Source of the DNA: an uncultured Faecalibacterium sp.
GTDB lineage: Bacteria > Bacillota > Clostridia > Oscillospirales > Ruminococcaceae
Direction: 5' to 3'
Length of the DNA: 64,000 nucleotides
Assembly: GCA_937880095.1 (NCBI GenBank)
Contig: CALFLK010000013.1
Coordinates: 248,001-312,000, forward strand
The translations under genes were made by a program, and so were the position numbers. Positions 16,292 to 24,653 of the stretch are shown here, one piece after another. Numbering within the stretch: the first letter of the stretch is position 1; each line of letters opens with the position of its first letter. The notes under the pieces are model-generated. The model searched no databases. It saw only the letters and a list, made by a program, of their open reading frames with translations, and was not told the origin of the DNA.

Positions 16292-16549
16292 TTACTTTGC
16301 CTTCTCGATGATCTTGACCAGGCGCCAGTTAACTTCCTTAGACAGGGGACGGCACTCCATGATCTCGACACGGTCACCAATACCGCACTCGCTCTTCTCG
16401 TCACGAGCCTTGAACTTCACGGTACGCTTCAGGATCTTCTTGTACAGGGGGTGCTGCACGCTGTCCTTAACGGCAACCACGATGGTCTTATCCATTTTGT
16501 CGGACACAACAACGCCGACACGGGTCTTTCTCAGATTACGTTCTTCCAT
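16292..16549 (-). CDS. rpsQ: 30S ribosomal protein S17
   Basis: An 85-residue OB-fold 16S-binding protein with RKTRVGVVVSDKMDKTIVVAVKDSVQHPLYKK and the GDRVEIMECRPLSK motif. Normal length. Confidence 0.97.
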   Translation of the reverse strand: MEERNLRKTRVGVVVSDKMDKTIVVAVKDSVQHPLYKKILKRTVKFKARDEKSECGIGDRVEIMECRPLSKEVNWRLVKIIEKAK

Positions 16550-16561
16550 CGTATAACCTCC

Positions 16562-16747
16562 TTACTGCTTCTCTGCCAGAATGGTCATCACGCGAGCGAT
16601 GTCCTTCTTGACAGCATCAATGCGGCCGGGGTTTTCCAGCTGGTTGATGGCATGCTGGAAACGGAGGTTAAACAGTTCGCTCTTGAGCTCACCCAGCTTG
16701 GTGTTCAGCTCTGCAACCTGCAGTTCGCGCAGTTCTTTAGCCTTCAT
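16562..16747 (-). CDS. rpmC: 50S ribosomal protein L29
   Basis: A 61-residue protein near the exit tunnel, MKAKELRELQVAELNTKLGELKSELFNLRFQHA. The start at 16747 is preferred to the ATG at 16756 because the GGAGG abuts the latter and is 9 bases from the former; the family also starts at MKA. It overlaps the rplP end by 11 bases. Confidence 0.94.
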   Translation of the reverse strand: MKAKELRELQVAELNTKLGELKSELFNLRFQHAINQLENPGRIDAVKKDIARVMTILAEKQ

Positions 16748-17174
16748 TCGTGCCATCCTCCTTCAGATCCTCACGGACCACAAATTTGCACTTGACGGGC
16801 AGCTTGTGCATAGCCAGGCGCAGAGCCTCGCGAGCAGTTGCCTCATCAACATCAGCCAGCTCAAACATAACGCGGCCGGGCTTAACAACAGCAACCCAGT
16901 ACTCCGGGCTGCCCTTACCGGAACCCATTCGGGTTTCAGCGGGCTTTTCGGTAACGGGCTTATCGGGGAAGATCTTGATCCAGACCTTGCCGCCACGCTT
17001 GATGTAACGAGTCATGGCAACACGGGCTGCTTCGATCTGCTTGGAAGTAATCCAGGCGGGCTCCATAGCCATCAGGCCGTACTGACCCTGGTTCACGGTG
17101 TTACCGCGCAGAGCCTTGCCCGTCATACGACCGCGGTGAACGCGGCGATATTTAACACGCTTAGGCAGCAGCAT
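16737..17174 (-). CDS. rplP: 50S ribosomal protein L16
   Basis: A 145-residue protein, MLLPKRVKYRRVHRGRMTGKALRG at the start, with the MGSGKGSPEYWVAVVKPGRVMFEL motif. The start codon overlaps the rpsC stop by one base (TAATG). A longer frame from 17231 lies inside rpsC and was rejected. Confidence 0.97.
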   Translation of the reverse strand: MLLPKRVKYRRVHRGRMTGKALRGNTVNQGQYGLMAMEPAWITSKQIEAARVAMTRYIKRGGKVWIKIFPDKPVTEKPAETRMGSGKGSPEYWVAVVKPGRVMFELADVDEATAREALRLAMHKLPVKCKFVVREDLKEDGTNEG

Positions 17175-17866
17175 TACTTGTTGCCTCCTTCCTTCTTTAC
17201 GCTCTTCAGCACTTCGCCCTTGTAAACCCAAACCTTAACACCGATCTTACCGTAGGTGGTGTTAGCTTCTGCGAAGCCGTAGTCGATGTCAGCACGCAGG
17301 GTCTGCAGGGGGATGGTGCCTTCGTGATAGCTCTCGGTACGAGCAATGTCAGCGCCGCCCAGACGGCCGGAGCACATTGCCTTGATGCCCTTAGCGGGAA
17401 CAGTGCTGCGATCACGGGGGCTCATAGCATTGCGCATGCTCTGCTTCATGGCACGACGGAAGGTGACACGGTTCTCCAGCTGACGAGCGATGTCTTCAGC
17501 AACCAGCTGTGCGTCGGTAGCGAAGCTCTTTACCTCGATAACGTTGACGACAAATGCCTTGCCGTACTTCTTGCTCAGCTGCTCCTGCAGAGCAACGCGA
17601 GCCTCACCGCCCTTGCCGATGACCATGCCCGGCTTGGAGCAGTAAATGTTAACGGTGACCTTGGGAGCGCCGGTGGAAGCATCCACAGTACGCTCGATCT
17701 CGATCTTGGGGATACCTGCATCATACAGCTGCTTCTTCAGCTCTGCACGGATGTTGTGATCCTCAACCAGGTTATCGCTGAATTCCTTCTTGGAAGTAAA
17801 CCAGCGGCTGTCCCAGTCTTTAATGACGCCCACACGCAGACCGTGCGGATTAACTTTCTGGCCCAT
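17174..17866 (-). CDS. rpsC: 30S ribosomal protein S3
   Basis: A 230-residue protein with MGQKVNPHGLRVGVIKDWDSRW at the start, a KH-2 domain (GMVIGKGGEARVALQEQL) and the C-terminal GRLGGADIARTESYHEGTIPLQTLRADIDYG signature. It is coupled to rplP. Confidence 0.98.
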   Translation of the reverse strand: MGQKVNPHGLRVGVIKDWDSRWFTSKKEFSDNLVEDHNIRAELKKQLYDAGIPKIEIERTVDASTGAPKVTVNIYCSKPGMVIGKGGEARVALQEQLSKKYGKAFVVNVIEVKSFATDAQLVAEDIARQLENRVTFRRAMKQSMRNAMSPRDRSTVPAKGIKAMCSGRLGGADIARTESYHEGTIPLQTLRADIDYGFAEANTTYGKIGVKVWVYKGEVLKSVKKEGGNK

Positions 17867-17878
17867 TTGTTTACCTCC

Positions 17879-18214
17879 TTATTCTTTCTCTTTCAGAACA
17901 ACAGTCATGTGGCTGGTACGCTTCAGGATGCGGTAGCCACGGCCCTGTGCGCGAGGCATCATGCGCTTCAGCGTGGGGCCGGGAGTGACAAAGCACTCTG
18001 CCACGTACAGATTGTTCTTGTCCATGTTGAAATTGTTTTCCGCATTAGCGGCTGCAGAATTCACCAGCTTCAGAAGGGGCTCACAAGCGGCCTTCGGGGT
18101 GTACTGCATGATTGCCAGCGCTTCGTCCAGGGGCTTGTTACGGATCAGATCCATAACGATAGAAACCTTACGAGGACTAATGCGGGCATAACGAAGAATT
18201 GCCCGTGCTTCCAT
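17879..18214 (-). CDS. rplV: 50S ribosomal protein L22
   Basis: A 111-residue tunnel-lining protein, MEARAILRYARISPRKV, with the C-terminal PRAQGRGYRILKRTSHMTVVL loop. The start at 18214 is chosen because AAGGAGG sits 8 bases upstream; a TTG at 18232 would leave no RBS. Confidence 0.96.
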   Translation of the reverse strand: MEARAILRYARISPRKVSIVMDLIRNKPLDEALAIMQYTPKAACEPLLKLVNSAAANAENNFNMDKNNLYVAECFVTPGPTLKRMMPRAQGRGYRILKRTSHMTVVLKEKE

Positions 18215-18232
18215 TTTGTGTTCCTCCTTCAA

Positions 18233-18499
18233 TTATTTGGTGGTGGCTGCGTGGCCTTTGAACGTGCGGGTGGGCACGAACTCGCCCAGCTTGTGACCAA
18301 CCATGTCTTCAGTAACGTACACCGGCACATGCTTGCGACCGTCGTGGACAGCGAAGGTGTGACCGACGAACTCGGGGAAGATCGTGGAGGAACGGCTCCA
18401 GGTCTTAACGACCTGCTTCTTGCCGGAAGCGTTCATAGCTTCCACGCGCTTCATAAGAGCGGGCTGCACATAAGGGCCCTTTTTAATGCTTCTACCCAT
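18233..18499 (-). CDS. rpsS: 30S ribosomal protein S19
   Basis: An 88-residue head protein with MGRSIKKGPYV and VKTWSRSSTIFPEFVGHTFAVHDGRKHVPVYVTEDMVGHKLGEF, all characteristic. Standard place between rplB and rplV. Confidence 0.98.
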   Translation of the reverse strand: MGRSIKKGPYVQPALMKRVEAMNASGKKQVVKTWSRSSTIFPEFVGHTFAVHDGRKHVPVYVTEDMVGHKLGEFVPTRTFKGHAATTK

Positions 18500-18516
18500 A
18501 AGTCAAATCTCCTCTC

Positions 18517-19350
18517 TTACTTTTCGTTAGCACGCTTGACAATGAACTTGTCGGAGCGGTTCTTGGTCTTGCGGGTCTTCAGGCCCAGAGCAGGCTTACC
18601 CCAAGGAGTAACAGGGCCAGAGCGACCGATCGGTGCGCGGCCCTCGCCACCACCGTGCGGGTGGTCGCAGGGGTTCATGACAGAACCACGGCTGCCGGGA
18701 CGAACGCCCATGTGACGCTTGCGGCCAGCCTTACCCAGGTTGACGTTCTCGTGATCCAGGTTAGAAACCTGACCGATGACTGCCTTGCAGTTCAGCGGGA
18801 TGTTGCGCATCTCGCCGGAGGGCAGACGAACCAGTGCGTAACCATTCTCCTTAGCCATCAGCTGAGCCATGTTGCCAGCGGAACGAACCAGCTGAGCGCC
18901 CTTGCCGGGGTACAGCTCGATGTTGTGGATGATGGTACCAACGGGAATGTTAGCGAAGGGCAGGCAGTTGCCAGCCTTGATATCAGCAGTAGCGCTGCTG
19001 ATAACGGTATCGCCGACCTTCAGTCCGTCGGGCGCAATGATGTAGCTCTTCACACCGTCGGTGTACTCAACCAGAGCGATGAATGCGCTGCGGTTGGGAT
19101 CGTACTCCAGCGTCTTAACGGTAGCAGGCATATCAACCTTGTTACGCTTGAAGTCGATCACACGGTACTTGGTGCGGTTGCCGCCGCCGTGATGGCGAAC
19201 GGTGATGCGGCCAGTGTTGTTACGGCCGCTGTGCTTCTTCATGGGCTCCAGCAGGCTGCGCTCAGGCTCGACCTTGCTCAGTACGCTGTAATCGGTAACA
19301 GTCATACCGCGGCGGCCCGGGGTAGTCGGCTTATAATGCTTAATAGCCAT
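18517..19350 (-). CDS. rplB: 50S ribosomal protein L2
   Basis: A 277-residue peptidyl-transferase-centre protein. MAIKHYKPTTPGRRGMTVTDY at the start, and the conserved GVAMNPCDHPHGGGEGR region near the C-terminus (here GSVMNPCDHPHGGGEGRAPIGR) with the His essential for subunit joining. Separated from rplW by 76 bases. Confidence 0.98.
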   Translation of the reverse strand: MAIKHYKPTTPGRRGMTVTDYSVLSKVEPERSLLEPMKKHSGRNNTGRITVRHHGGGNRTKYRVIDFKRNKVDMPATVKTLEYDPNRSAFIALVEYTDGVKSYIIAPDGLKVGDTVISSATADIKAGNCLPFANIPVGTIIHNIELYPGKGAQLVRSAGNMAQLMAKENGYALVRLPSGEMRNIPLNCKAVIGQVSNLDHENVNLGKAGRKRHMGVRPGSRGSVMNPCDHPHGGGEGRAPIGRSGPVTPWGKPALGLKTRKTKNRSDKFIVKRANEK

Positions 19351-19426
19351 TACTTATTTCTCCTTTTTGATCTTATGACTTATTATCGGGGTCATATCCC
19401 CATAGATGAACCCTCGGTGGGCTCTA

Positions 19427-19723
19427 TTAGACCATGCTGTTGAAGAACTCAATTTCCTTGGAGTCCTTGCTCAGGGTCACGATTGCCTTCTTGGAAGCAG
19501 CGGTGTAACCCTCGTGCATGCCCTGGCGGCGATAACGGCCGCGAACGGAAATGGTGTTGACCTTAGCAACCTTGGTACCCGGGAACAGGGTCTCGACAGC
19601 GCGAGCGATGTCGATCTTGGTAGCATCGGTAGCAACCTTGAAGGTGTACTTCTTCTCAGCGATGCCTGCCATGGAGTTCTCGGTGATAACAGGCTTCAGA
19701 ATAATGTCCATTGCGGTCTTCAT
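19427..19723 (-). CDS. rplW: 50S ribosomal protein L23
   Basis: A 98-residue tunnel-exit protein that docks SRP and trigger factor. ILKPVITENSMAGIAEKKYTFKV and KVNTISVRGRYRRQG are typical. The start overlaps the rplD stop by one base (TAATG), giving translational coupling. Confidence 0.97.
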   Translation of the reverse strand: MKTAMDIILKPVITENSMAGIAEKKYTFKVATDATKIDIARAVETLFPGTKVAKVNTISVRGRYRRQGMHEGYTAASKKAIVTLSKDSKEIEFFNSMV

Positions 19724-20346
19724 TAGCCCAGCACCTCCTCGAGCTTCTTAGCTGCGTCGACGCTGATGATCAGCTTGTCGGCGTTCAGCACGTCGTAAGT
19801 GTTAACGCTGCCTGCGAAGGTGGTCTTCACACCTGCGATGTTAGCAGCGCTCTTAACGAACTTTGCATCGACAACATCGTTGACGATCAGGTTCTTCTTG
19901 CCAGCCTCAACTGCCTTCAGCATAGCGACGACAGCCTTGGTCTTGTATTCATCAACAGCCAGCTTGTCAACAACGATCATGTTGCCGTTGTTAGCCTTGT
20001 CGGACAGAACGCTCAGCACAGCCAGGCGCTTGACCTTGTCGTTGATGTGGTAGCGGTAGCTGCGGGGCTTGGGGCCCAGAGCAACGCCGCCGTGTACCCA
20101 CTGGGGAGCACGGGTAGAACCCTGACGAGCGTGGCCAGTACCCTTCTGACGCCAAGGCTTCTTGCCGCCGCCGGAAACTTCCATGCGGATCTTGGTGTTC
20201 TGGGTACCCTGACGCTGATTTGCCAGGTAGTTCACAACAGCGATGTGAACAGCCTTCTCGTTCGGGGTGATAGCGAACACGGCGTCGGAAAGCTCTACCT
20301 CGCTGACCTTGTTGCCGTTCATGTTGACTACGTCAAACTTTGCCAT
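19723..20346 (-). CDS. rplD: 50S ribosomal protein L4
   Basis: A 207-residue protein whose extended loop (GGGKKPWRQKGTGHARQGSTRAPQWVHGG) lines the exit tunnel. L4 is the autoregulator of the S10 operon in enterics; whether it acts on the long leader at 21475-21828 is unknown. Confidence 0.97.
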   Translation of the reverse strand: MAKFDVVNMNGNKVSEVELSDAVFAITPNEKAVHIAVVNYLANQRQGTQNTKIRMEVSGGGKKPWRQKGTGHARQGSTRAPQWVHGGVALGPKPRSYRYHINDKVKRLAVLSVLSDKANNGNMIVVDKLAVDEYKTKAVVAMLKAVEAGKKNLIVNDVVDAKFVKSAANIAGVKTTFAGSVNTYDVLNADKLIISVDAAKKLEEVLG

Positions 20347-20361
20347 TGTAGCTTTCCTCCT

Positions 20362-20994
20362 TTACGCCTTCACGCTGTCGCAGATGGTGATGATGGTGCC
20401 CTTAGCACCGGGAACAGCACCCTTGATAGCGATCAGATTATTTTCGGCATCGACCTTAACGACCGTCAGATTCTGGACGGTAACGCGCTCGAAGCCCATG
20501 TGGCCGGGCAGATGCTTGCCGGGGAACACGCGGCTGGGATCGGAGATCGGGCCGTTAGAACCAGCATGGCGTGCAACGGGGCCAGTGCCGTGGCTCTCAC
20601 GCAGGCGGTGGCAGTTCCAGCGCTTGATTGCGCCCTGGTAGCCCTTGCCCTTGGAGAAACCTGCAACGTCGACCTTGTCGCCAGCTGCAAATACGTCAGC
20701 CTTCAGGATGTCGCCAACGTTCACGCTGGAGATGTCATCCAGACGGAACTCGCGCAGGGTGCGCTTGGGAGCAACATCAGCCTTCTTGAAGTGACCAGCA
20801 GCGGCCTTATTGACCTTCTTTGCGCTCACTTCGCCAAAGCCCAGCTGAACTGCTTCGTAACCGTCGCTCTCGACGCTCTTCTTCTGCACAACTGCGCAGG
20901 GACCAGCCTCGATAACGGTCACGGGGACGACCTTGCCGTTCTCGTCGAACAGCTGGGTCATACCGATTTTCTTACCGATAATACCTTTGACCAT
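20362..20994 (-). CDS. rplC: 50S ribosomal protein L3
   Basis: A 210-residue protein, MVKGIIGKKIGMTQLFDENGK, with the KGxGYQGAIKRWNCHRLRESHGTGPVARHAGS region near the peptidyl-transferase centre. A longer frame from 21048 was rejected because AGGAGG lies 10 bases before 20994. A 168-base spacer separates it from rpsJ. Confidence 0.97.
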   Translation of the reverse strand: MVKGIIGKKIGMTQLFDENGKVVPVTVIEAGPCAVVQKKSVESDGYEAVQLGFGEVSAKKVNKAAAGHFKKADVAPKRTLREFRLDDISSVNVGDILKADVFAAGDKVDVAGFSKGKGYQGAIKRWNCHRLRESHGTGPVARHAGSNGPISDPSRVFPGKHLPGHMGFERVTVQNLTVVKVDAENNLIAIKGAVPGAKGTIITICDSVKA

Positions 20995-21162
20995 TTTTGT
21001 TTTTCCTCCTATAAAGGTTATTGGTTGGCGGGAACGACCCGTCAACATGACCCCTCTCGCTTGCGGGGGAGATCAGATTGTGTTCTGTGCTCTTACTCAA
21101 ACCGGTAATTAAGCACGCATCGGCGCCTTCCGCCGATTCAGATGTAAGGGGTTATGCACAAA

Positions 21163-21474
21163 TTACAGCTTGATCTCGATGTCAACGCCAGCGGGGAGCT
21201 GCAGGCTCATCAGAGCCTCAACCGTCTTGTTGGACGGCTTCAGAATGTCGATCAGACGCTTATGAGTGCGGCTCTCGAACTGCTCGCGGCTATCCTTGTA
21301 CTTGTGGGTAGCGCGCAGAACGGTAACAACCTCACGATCGGTGGGCAGGGGGATCGGGCCGGACACGCGAGCACCGGTGTGCTTTGCGGTCTCCACGATC
21401 TTCTCTGCTGCGGTGTCGATCAGCTGAGCGTCATAGCTCTGCAGACGAATTCTGATTTTTTCCTTGACTGCCAT
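21163..21474 (-). CDS. rpsJ: 30S ribosomal protein S10 / NusE
   Basis: A 103-residue protein with KIRIRLQSYDAQLIDTAAEKIVETAKHTGARVSGPIPLPT, a component of the 30S head and, as NusE, of antitermination complexes. It is the first gene of the superoperon, with AGGAGG before the ATG. Confidence 0.98.
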   Translation of the reverse strand: MAVKEKIRIRLQSYDAQLIDTAAEKIVETAKHTGARVSGPIPLPTDREVVTVLRATHKYKDSREQFESRTHKRLIDILKPSNKTVEALMSLQLPAGVDIEIKL

Positions 21475-21828
21475 GGTTTTCGCCTCCTGTAAAAATATTG
21501 TGTTTCTGCCTTAGGCGAGACGACAAATTACGCTTTACACAGCGCCGGGTGTTTCACGTTTTGGCATGAAGAAAGCCGGTGAACCGCCATGCAGTTCCTC
21601 CCGGAATCCTTTATACGCAAATCATAAAGACATTGGTTCATGGTTTAGTGTGAGTAACCTACACATCGCCCGGAACATATCCGTTGCTGTCAGTAATTCT
21701 TTCGCCCGGTTCTAAGATCGGACATACTCCGCGGAAAAACCCGATACAACTATTGTTGTTCGGCAACCTCCCGCATCTACGCATATCGTGGCCTGCACGA
21801 CTTGTATCGCACAAGCCCCTTGCAGCCG
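21475..21828 (-). promoter_or_regulatory. Long structured 5' leader of the S10 operon
   Basis: About 350 untranslated bases lie between the promoter and rpsJ. Visible helices on the minus strand include CTTTAT with ATAAAG (around 21615), GCATG with CATGC (around 21565-21593) enclosing CGGTTCACCG, and GCGCT with AAGCG close to the RBS. The length and structure suggest autogenous control by a ribosomal protein, but no described leader family was recognised. Confidence 0.5.
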
Positions 21829-21834
21829 TGACTT

Positions 21835-21863
21835 ATTCTAACACACTGCGCCGGGTGTTGCAA
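21835..21863 (-). promoter_or_regulatory. Promoter of the S10-spc superoperon
   Basis: Minus strand TTGCAA (21858-21863), 17-base spacer, TAGAAT (21835-21840). It is the only strong promoter seen upstream of rpsJ. Confidence 0.8.
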
Positions 21864-22013
21864 GTGTTTTTCGTAAAAAGATGCAAAAAAATTTTGTTTT
21901 TTTCTTACATCCCTACAAACATTTTCCTGTTTTTCCGCCTTTTGCACGAATCTATCAGCTCAGTTTCTAATTTTTGTCGTATCTTTGTGCTTTTTCCACA
22001 ACGCAGCAAAAAA

Positions 22014-22060
22014 GCAAAGGCAAAACCAAATCACGCATTTTGCGCAGGTTTTGCCTTTGC
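22014..22060 (-). terminator. Intrinsic terminator of rqcH
   Basis: A 14-bp perfect stem GCAAAGGCAAAACC (22014-22027) with 22047-22060, with a small inner CGCA/TGCG hairpin, then a T-rich stretch on the minus strand. It lies just past the rqcH stop and before the S10 promoter. Confidence 0.9.
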
Positions 22061-22064
22061 TTCG

Positions 22065-23810
22065 TTATTTTTTCGCCAACTTTTCTTTCAAAGTAGGGTC
22101 CGGCGTGATATACGCCGTTTCATAATGTTCGTACAGAACCATACCGGGTTTCAAATCGCCGGTCTTTCGGATGTTCTTTACCTCGGTATAATCTACTGCA
22201 ACCTTGACACCATTTGCCTGGCTGGAATGCAGCACTGCCAGCTGAGCAGCTTCTTCCTTGGTGGTATCCGGAATATCCTGTCCCAGACTCATAACCACTG
22301 TATGGCTGCCGGGTGCATTTTTCGTATGGAACCACAAATCCTTGCCGCGCGCCGTGTGCAGTGTCAGCTTTTCATTCTGTACGTTATTGCGACCCACCAG
22401 AATTTCAAAGCCATCGCTGGAAATATAGCGCCAGAAATCCGCAGGCTTTTGCTTTTTGTCGCGCTGCTTGTAATACTTCAAGTAGCCCTGCCCTTTCAGC
22501 TCTGCACGAATCTCATTCAGCGCAGCTTCACCGGGTGCGCTTTCCACTTCATACAGGACTGTTTCCAGATAAGCGATTTCTTTCTCGCCCTGTTCCAGCA
22601 GCTCCACCAGCATCTTTGCGGCAGTCTGCTTCTTCTTATAGTTCTTGAAGTATCGCTGTGCGTTCTGGCTGGGTGTATACCGCAGATCCAGCGGAATCGT
22701 TACCGGCTTGCCTTCATCGTACCAGTTAGGCAATGTCACACTAGCCATTCCCTTTTCTAGCTGGTACAGGTTTGCACTGAGTAGCTCGCCGTATAGACGC
22801 AGCTTCTCGCTCTTTTCGCTGGCTGCCAGTTCTTCTTTTCGGTTTGCCTGCTTACGAACTGCACGCTCGTACATATTGTGTACCGCCTTGTGCAGTTCCT
22901 TGCTCTTGGTGCGCAGACGTTCTGCACGGTCCTTTTCCGCATAGTAGCCTTCCAGCAGTTCGCTGAAGCCCGGCCATACTGTGATTTGGAAATCCGCACC
23001 ATACTGGGTCGGCTGGAAGAAAGTGAACTCCACAGGTCGTCCGTCCGGTGCCTTTACGCTGGTGGGTGTACCGCCGTTTGCGTATTCCTCTTTGATTTCT
23101 TCGATTGCCTCTACCAGACGCAGCTTCTCCTGCTCGGCCAGCTCATTGGCAAGACGTGTGGTTTCGCCAAAGGCACGCCATGCGGCTTCCCTGCTCACCA
23201 CAGGGCCAACACCAGCCACTGTACGGCACAAAGCATCCGCTACCGGCAAATCCTTTTCGCAAGCAGCTTCTACCAGAGATGCCGCCGATGTCAAAATGAA
23301 ATCCGGACGGCTGGGCTTGGGCGGCAACGTATACGGCAAGCCCGGCAGCAGCTGACGAATTTCGCTGTCCTCAAAATCCACACGCTTCAGCGCATCAATG
23401 ATTTTGCCATCCTGCACCAGCACCAGATTTGAGTATCGGCCCATCAGCTCTGCGCACAGGGTGTTCTGCACCAAATCGCCCATCTCATTGGTACACTGGA
23501 AGGTAAAGTACACAATGCGGTCGCCCGGCTCCATGCGCACGTCAATCACACGACCGCCAAGCAGGTGCTTTCTCATCAGCATACAAAAGCTGGGCGGTGT
23601 ATCCGGGTTTTCAAAGCTCTCTTGTGTAAAGCACACACGAGCCGTTCCGCTGCGTGCTGACAGCAGCAGCGACATGGTTTCGGTACGGGTGCGCAGGGTC
23701 AGCACAAGCTCGTCCCGGGTCGGTTCAAAAATCTTAGCGATTTTTGCATCCATCAGTTTTGTTTTCAGTTCCTGCGCCGTAAGGGCCAGGGTTGCGGCAT
23801 CCAATGCCAT
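22065..23810 (-). CDS. rqcH: NFACT-family ribosome quality control factor RqcH
   Basis: A 581-residue cytosolic protein that binds stalled 50S-peptidyl-tRNA complexes and adds C-terminal alanine tails. NFACT-N carries the Asp97-Arg98 pair (GDRIVYF) and Glu121-Leu-Met-Gly124 (family EIMG), at the same numbers as in the characterised B. subtilis protein. A central coiled-coil (around 290-420) and a C-terminal NFACT-R domain (DLWFHTKNAPGSHTVV) follow. Older annotation as fibronectin-binding protein reflects a different assay. The start at 23810 has GGGGGA upstream. A terminator-like hairpin (23842-23862) lies only 31 bases before the start. Confidence 0.93.
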   Translation of the reverse strand: MALDAATLALTAQELKTKLMDAKIAKIFEPTRDELVLTLRTRTETMSLLLSARSGTARVCFTQESFENPDTPPSFCMLMRKHLLGGRVIDVRMEPGDRIVYFTFQCTNEMGDLVQNTLCAELMGRYSNLVLVQDGKIIDALKRVDFEDSEIRQLLPGLPYTLPPKPSRPDFILTSAASLVEAACEKDLPVADALCRTVAGVGPVVSREAAWRAFGETTRLANELAEQEKLRLVEAIEEIKEEYANGGTPTSVKAPDGRPVEFTFFQPTQYGADFQITVWPGFSELLEGYYAEKDRAERLRTKSKELHKAVHNMYERAVRKQANRKEELAASEKSEKLRLYGELLSANLYQLEKGMASVTLPNWYDEGKPVTIPLDLRYTPSQNAQRYFKNYKKKQTAAKMLVELLEQGEKEIAYLETVLYEVESAPGEAALNEIRAELKGQGYLKYYKQRDKKQKPADFWRYISSDGFEILVGRNNVQNEKLTLHTARGKDLWFHTKNAPGSHTVVMSLGQDIPDTTKEEAAQLAVLHSSQANGVKVAVDYTEVKNIRKTGDLKPGMVLYEHYETAYITPDPTLKEKLAKK

Positions 23811-23841
23811 TGTATTTCCCCCTTTCCTGGGAAAAAGCAAA

Positions 23842-23862
23842 CGCCCGGCACAATACCGGGCG
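23842..23862 (-). terminator. Terminator or attenuator between the nif3-like gene and rqcH
   Basis: A perfect 7-bp GC stem, CGCCCGG (23842-23848) with CCGGGCG (23856-23862), followed on the minus strand by TTTGCTTTTTC. It sits between the nif3-like stop (23898) and the rqcH RBS, with no room for a separate promoter after it. Confidence 0.75.
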
Positions 23863-23897
23863 CGCCGTTTTTGATTCAGATATTTGCAGTGCTTCCT

Positions 23898-24641
23898 TTA
23901 TATATAGGTAAAAGGGTCCGGGTCCGTACTGCTGCACTGCACACACAGCTGCGGATAAGCCGTTTGCAATTTCTGTGCCAGTACAGGTACTACCGGCCAT
24001 TCGGTCGCCTGATGGGTTGCAGCAATCAAGCTCATACCCAACCGCACTGCATCCAGTGCCTGATGGTGATTGGCTTCACCAGTCAGCAGACAATCTGCAC
24101 CTTGTGCCACAGCATCTTCAAACATACTGCCGCCTGCACCGCTAATGACTGCCAGCTTGCGAATCGGCTTACCCGAATCCGCAAACTTCACCGACGTATG
24201 CAGCACCTGCTGTGCCATTTCTGCCAGCTGGTGGGTGGTGATTGTTTCCACATCACCCACACGACCACAACCGTCTGCAAATGCAATCCGATTCGTCATG
24301 CCGAACAAATCTGCCAGCACATCATTCACGCCACCGTCCGCTGCATCCAGATTGGTATGCATACAGATGGCAGAAATCCCATGCTGCACCAGACCGAATG
24401 CCACATCATTCTGACCGATGCGCTTCAGTCCGCCGAAAATCACCGGATGATGGGACACAATCAGCTCACAGCCCAGCTTTTCAGCTTCTTCTACCACGGC
24501 GGGCGTAATATCCAGCGTAACCAGAACCTTTGTAACCGGCTTTCCACTGTCTACCAGCAAGCCCACGTTGTCCCAGCTTTCTGCCAACTCTACCGGAGCC
24601 AGCGCTGCCAGCATATCATAAATTTCTTTTACCGAAGCCAT
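23898..24641 (-). CDS. Nif3/DUF34-family dinuclear-metal protein
   Basis: A 247-residue member of the Nif3-like (YqfO, GTP cyclohydrolase I type 2 homologue) family, which forms toroidal hexamers with a two-metal site. The metal ligands are visible: HH in VSHHPVIF, Asp in HTNLDAADGGVND, and the C-terminal GEANHHQALDA motif. Here it follows trmK after about a dozen bases, the usual Firmicute neighbourhood. It is the short form without the PII-like insert. Biochemical role is unsettled. Confidence 0.9.
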   Translation of the reverse strand: MASVKEIYDMLAALAPVELAESWDNVGLLVDSGKPVTKVLVTLDITPAVVEEAEKLGCELIVSHHPVIFGGLKRIGQNDVAFGLVQHGISAICMHTNLDAADGGVNDVLADLFGMTNRIAFADGCGRVGDVETITTHQLAEMAQQVLHTSVKFADSGKPIRKLAVISGAGGSMFEDAVAQGADCLLTGEANHHQALDAVRLGMSLIAATHQATEWPVVPVLAQKLQTAYPQLCVQCSSTDPDPFTYI

Positions 24642-24653
24642 AACGCTCTCCTG

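Noticed and set aside
22065..23810. Fibronectin-binding protein annotation
   Set aside because: The NFACT-N Asp97-Arg98 and ELMG motifs and NFACT-R domain identify an RqcH-type rescue factor; there is no signal peptide for surface exposure.
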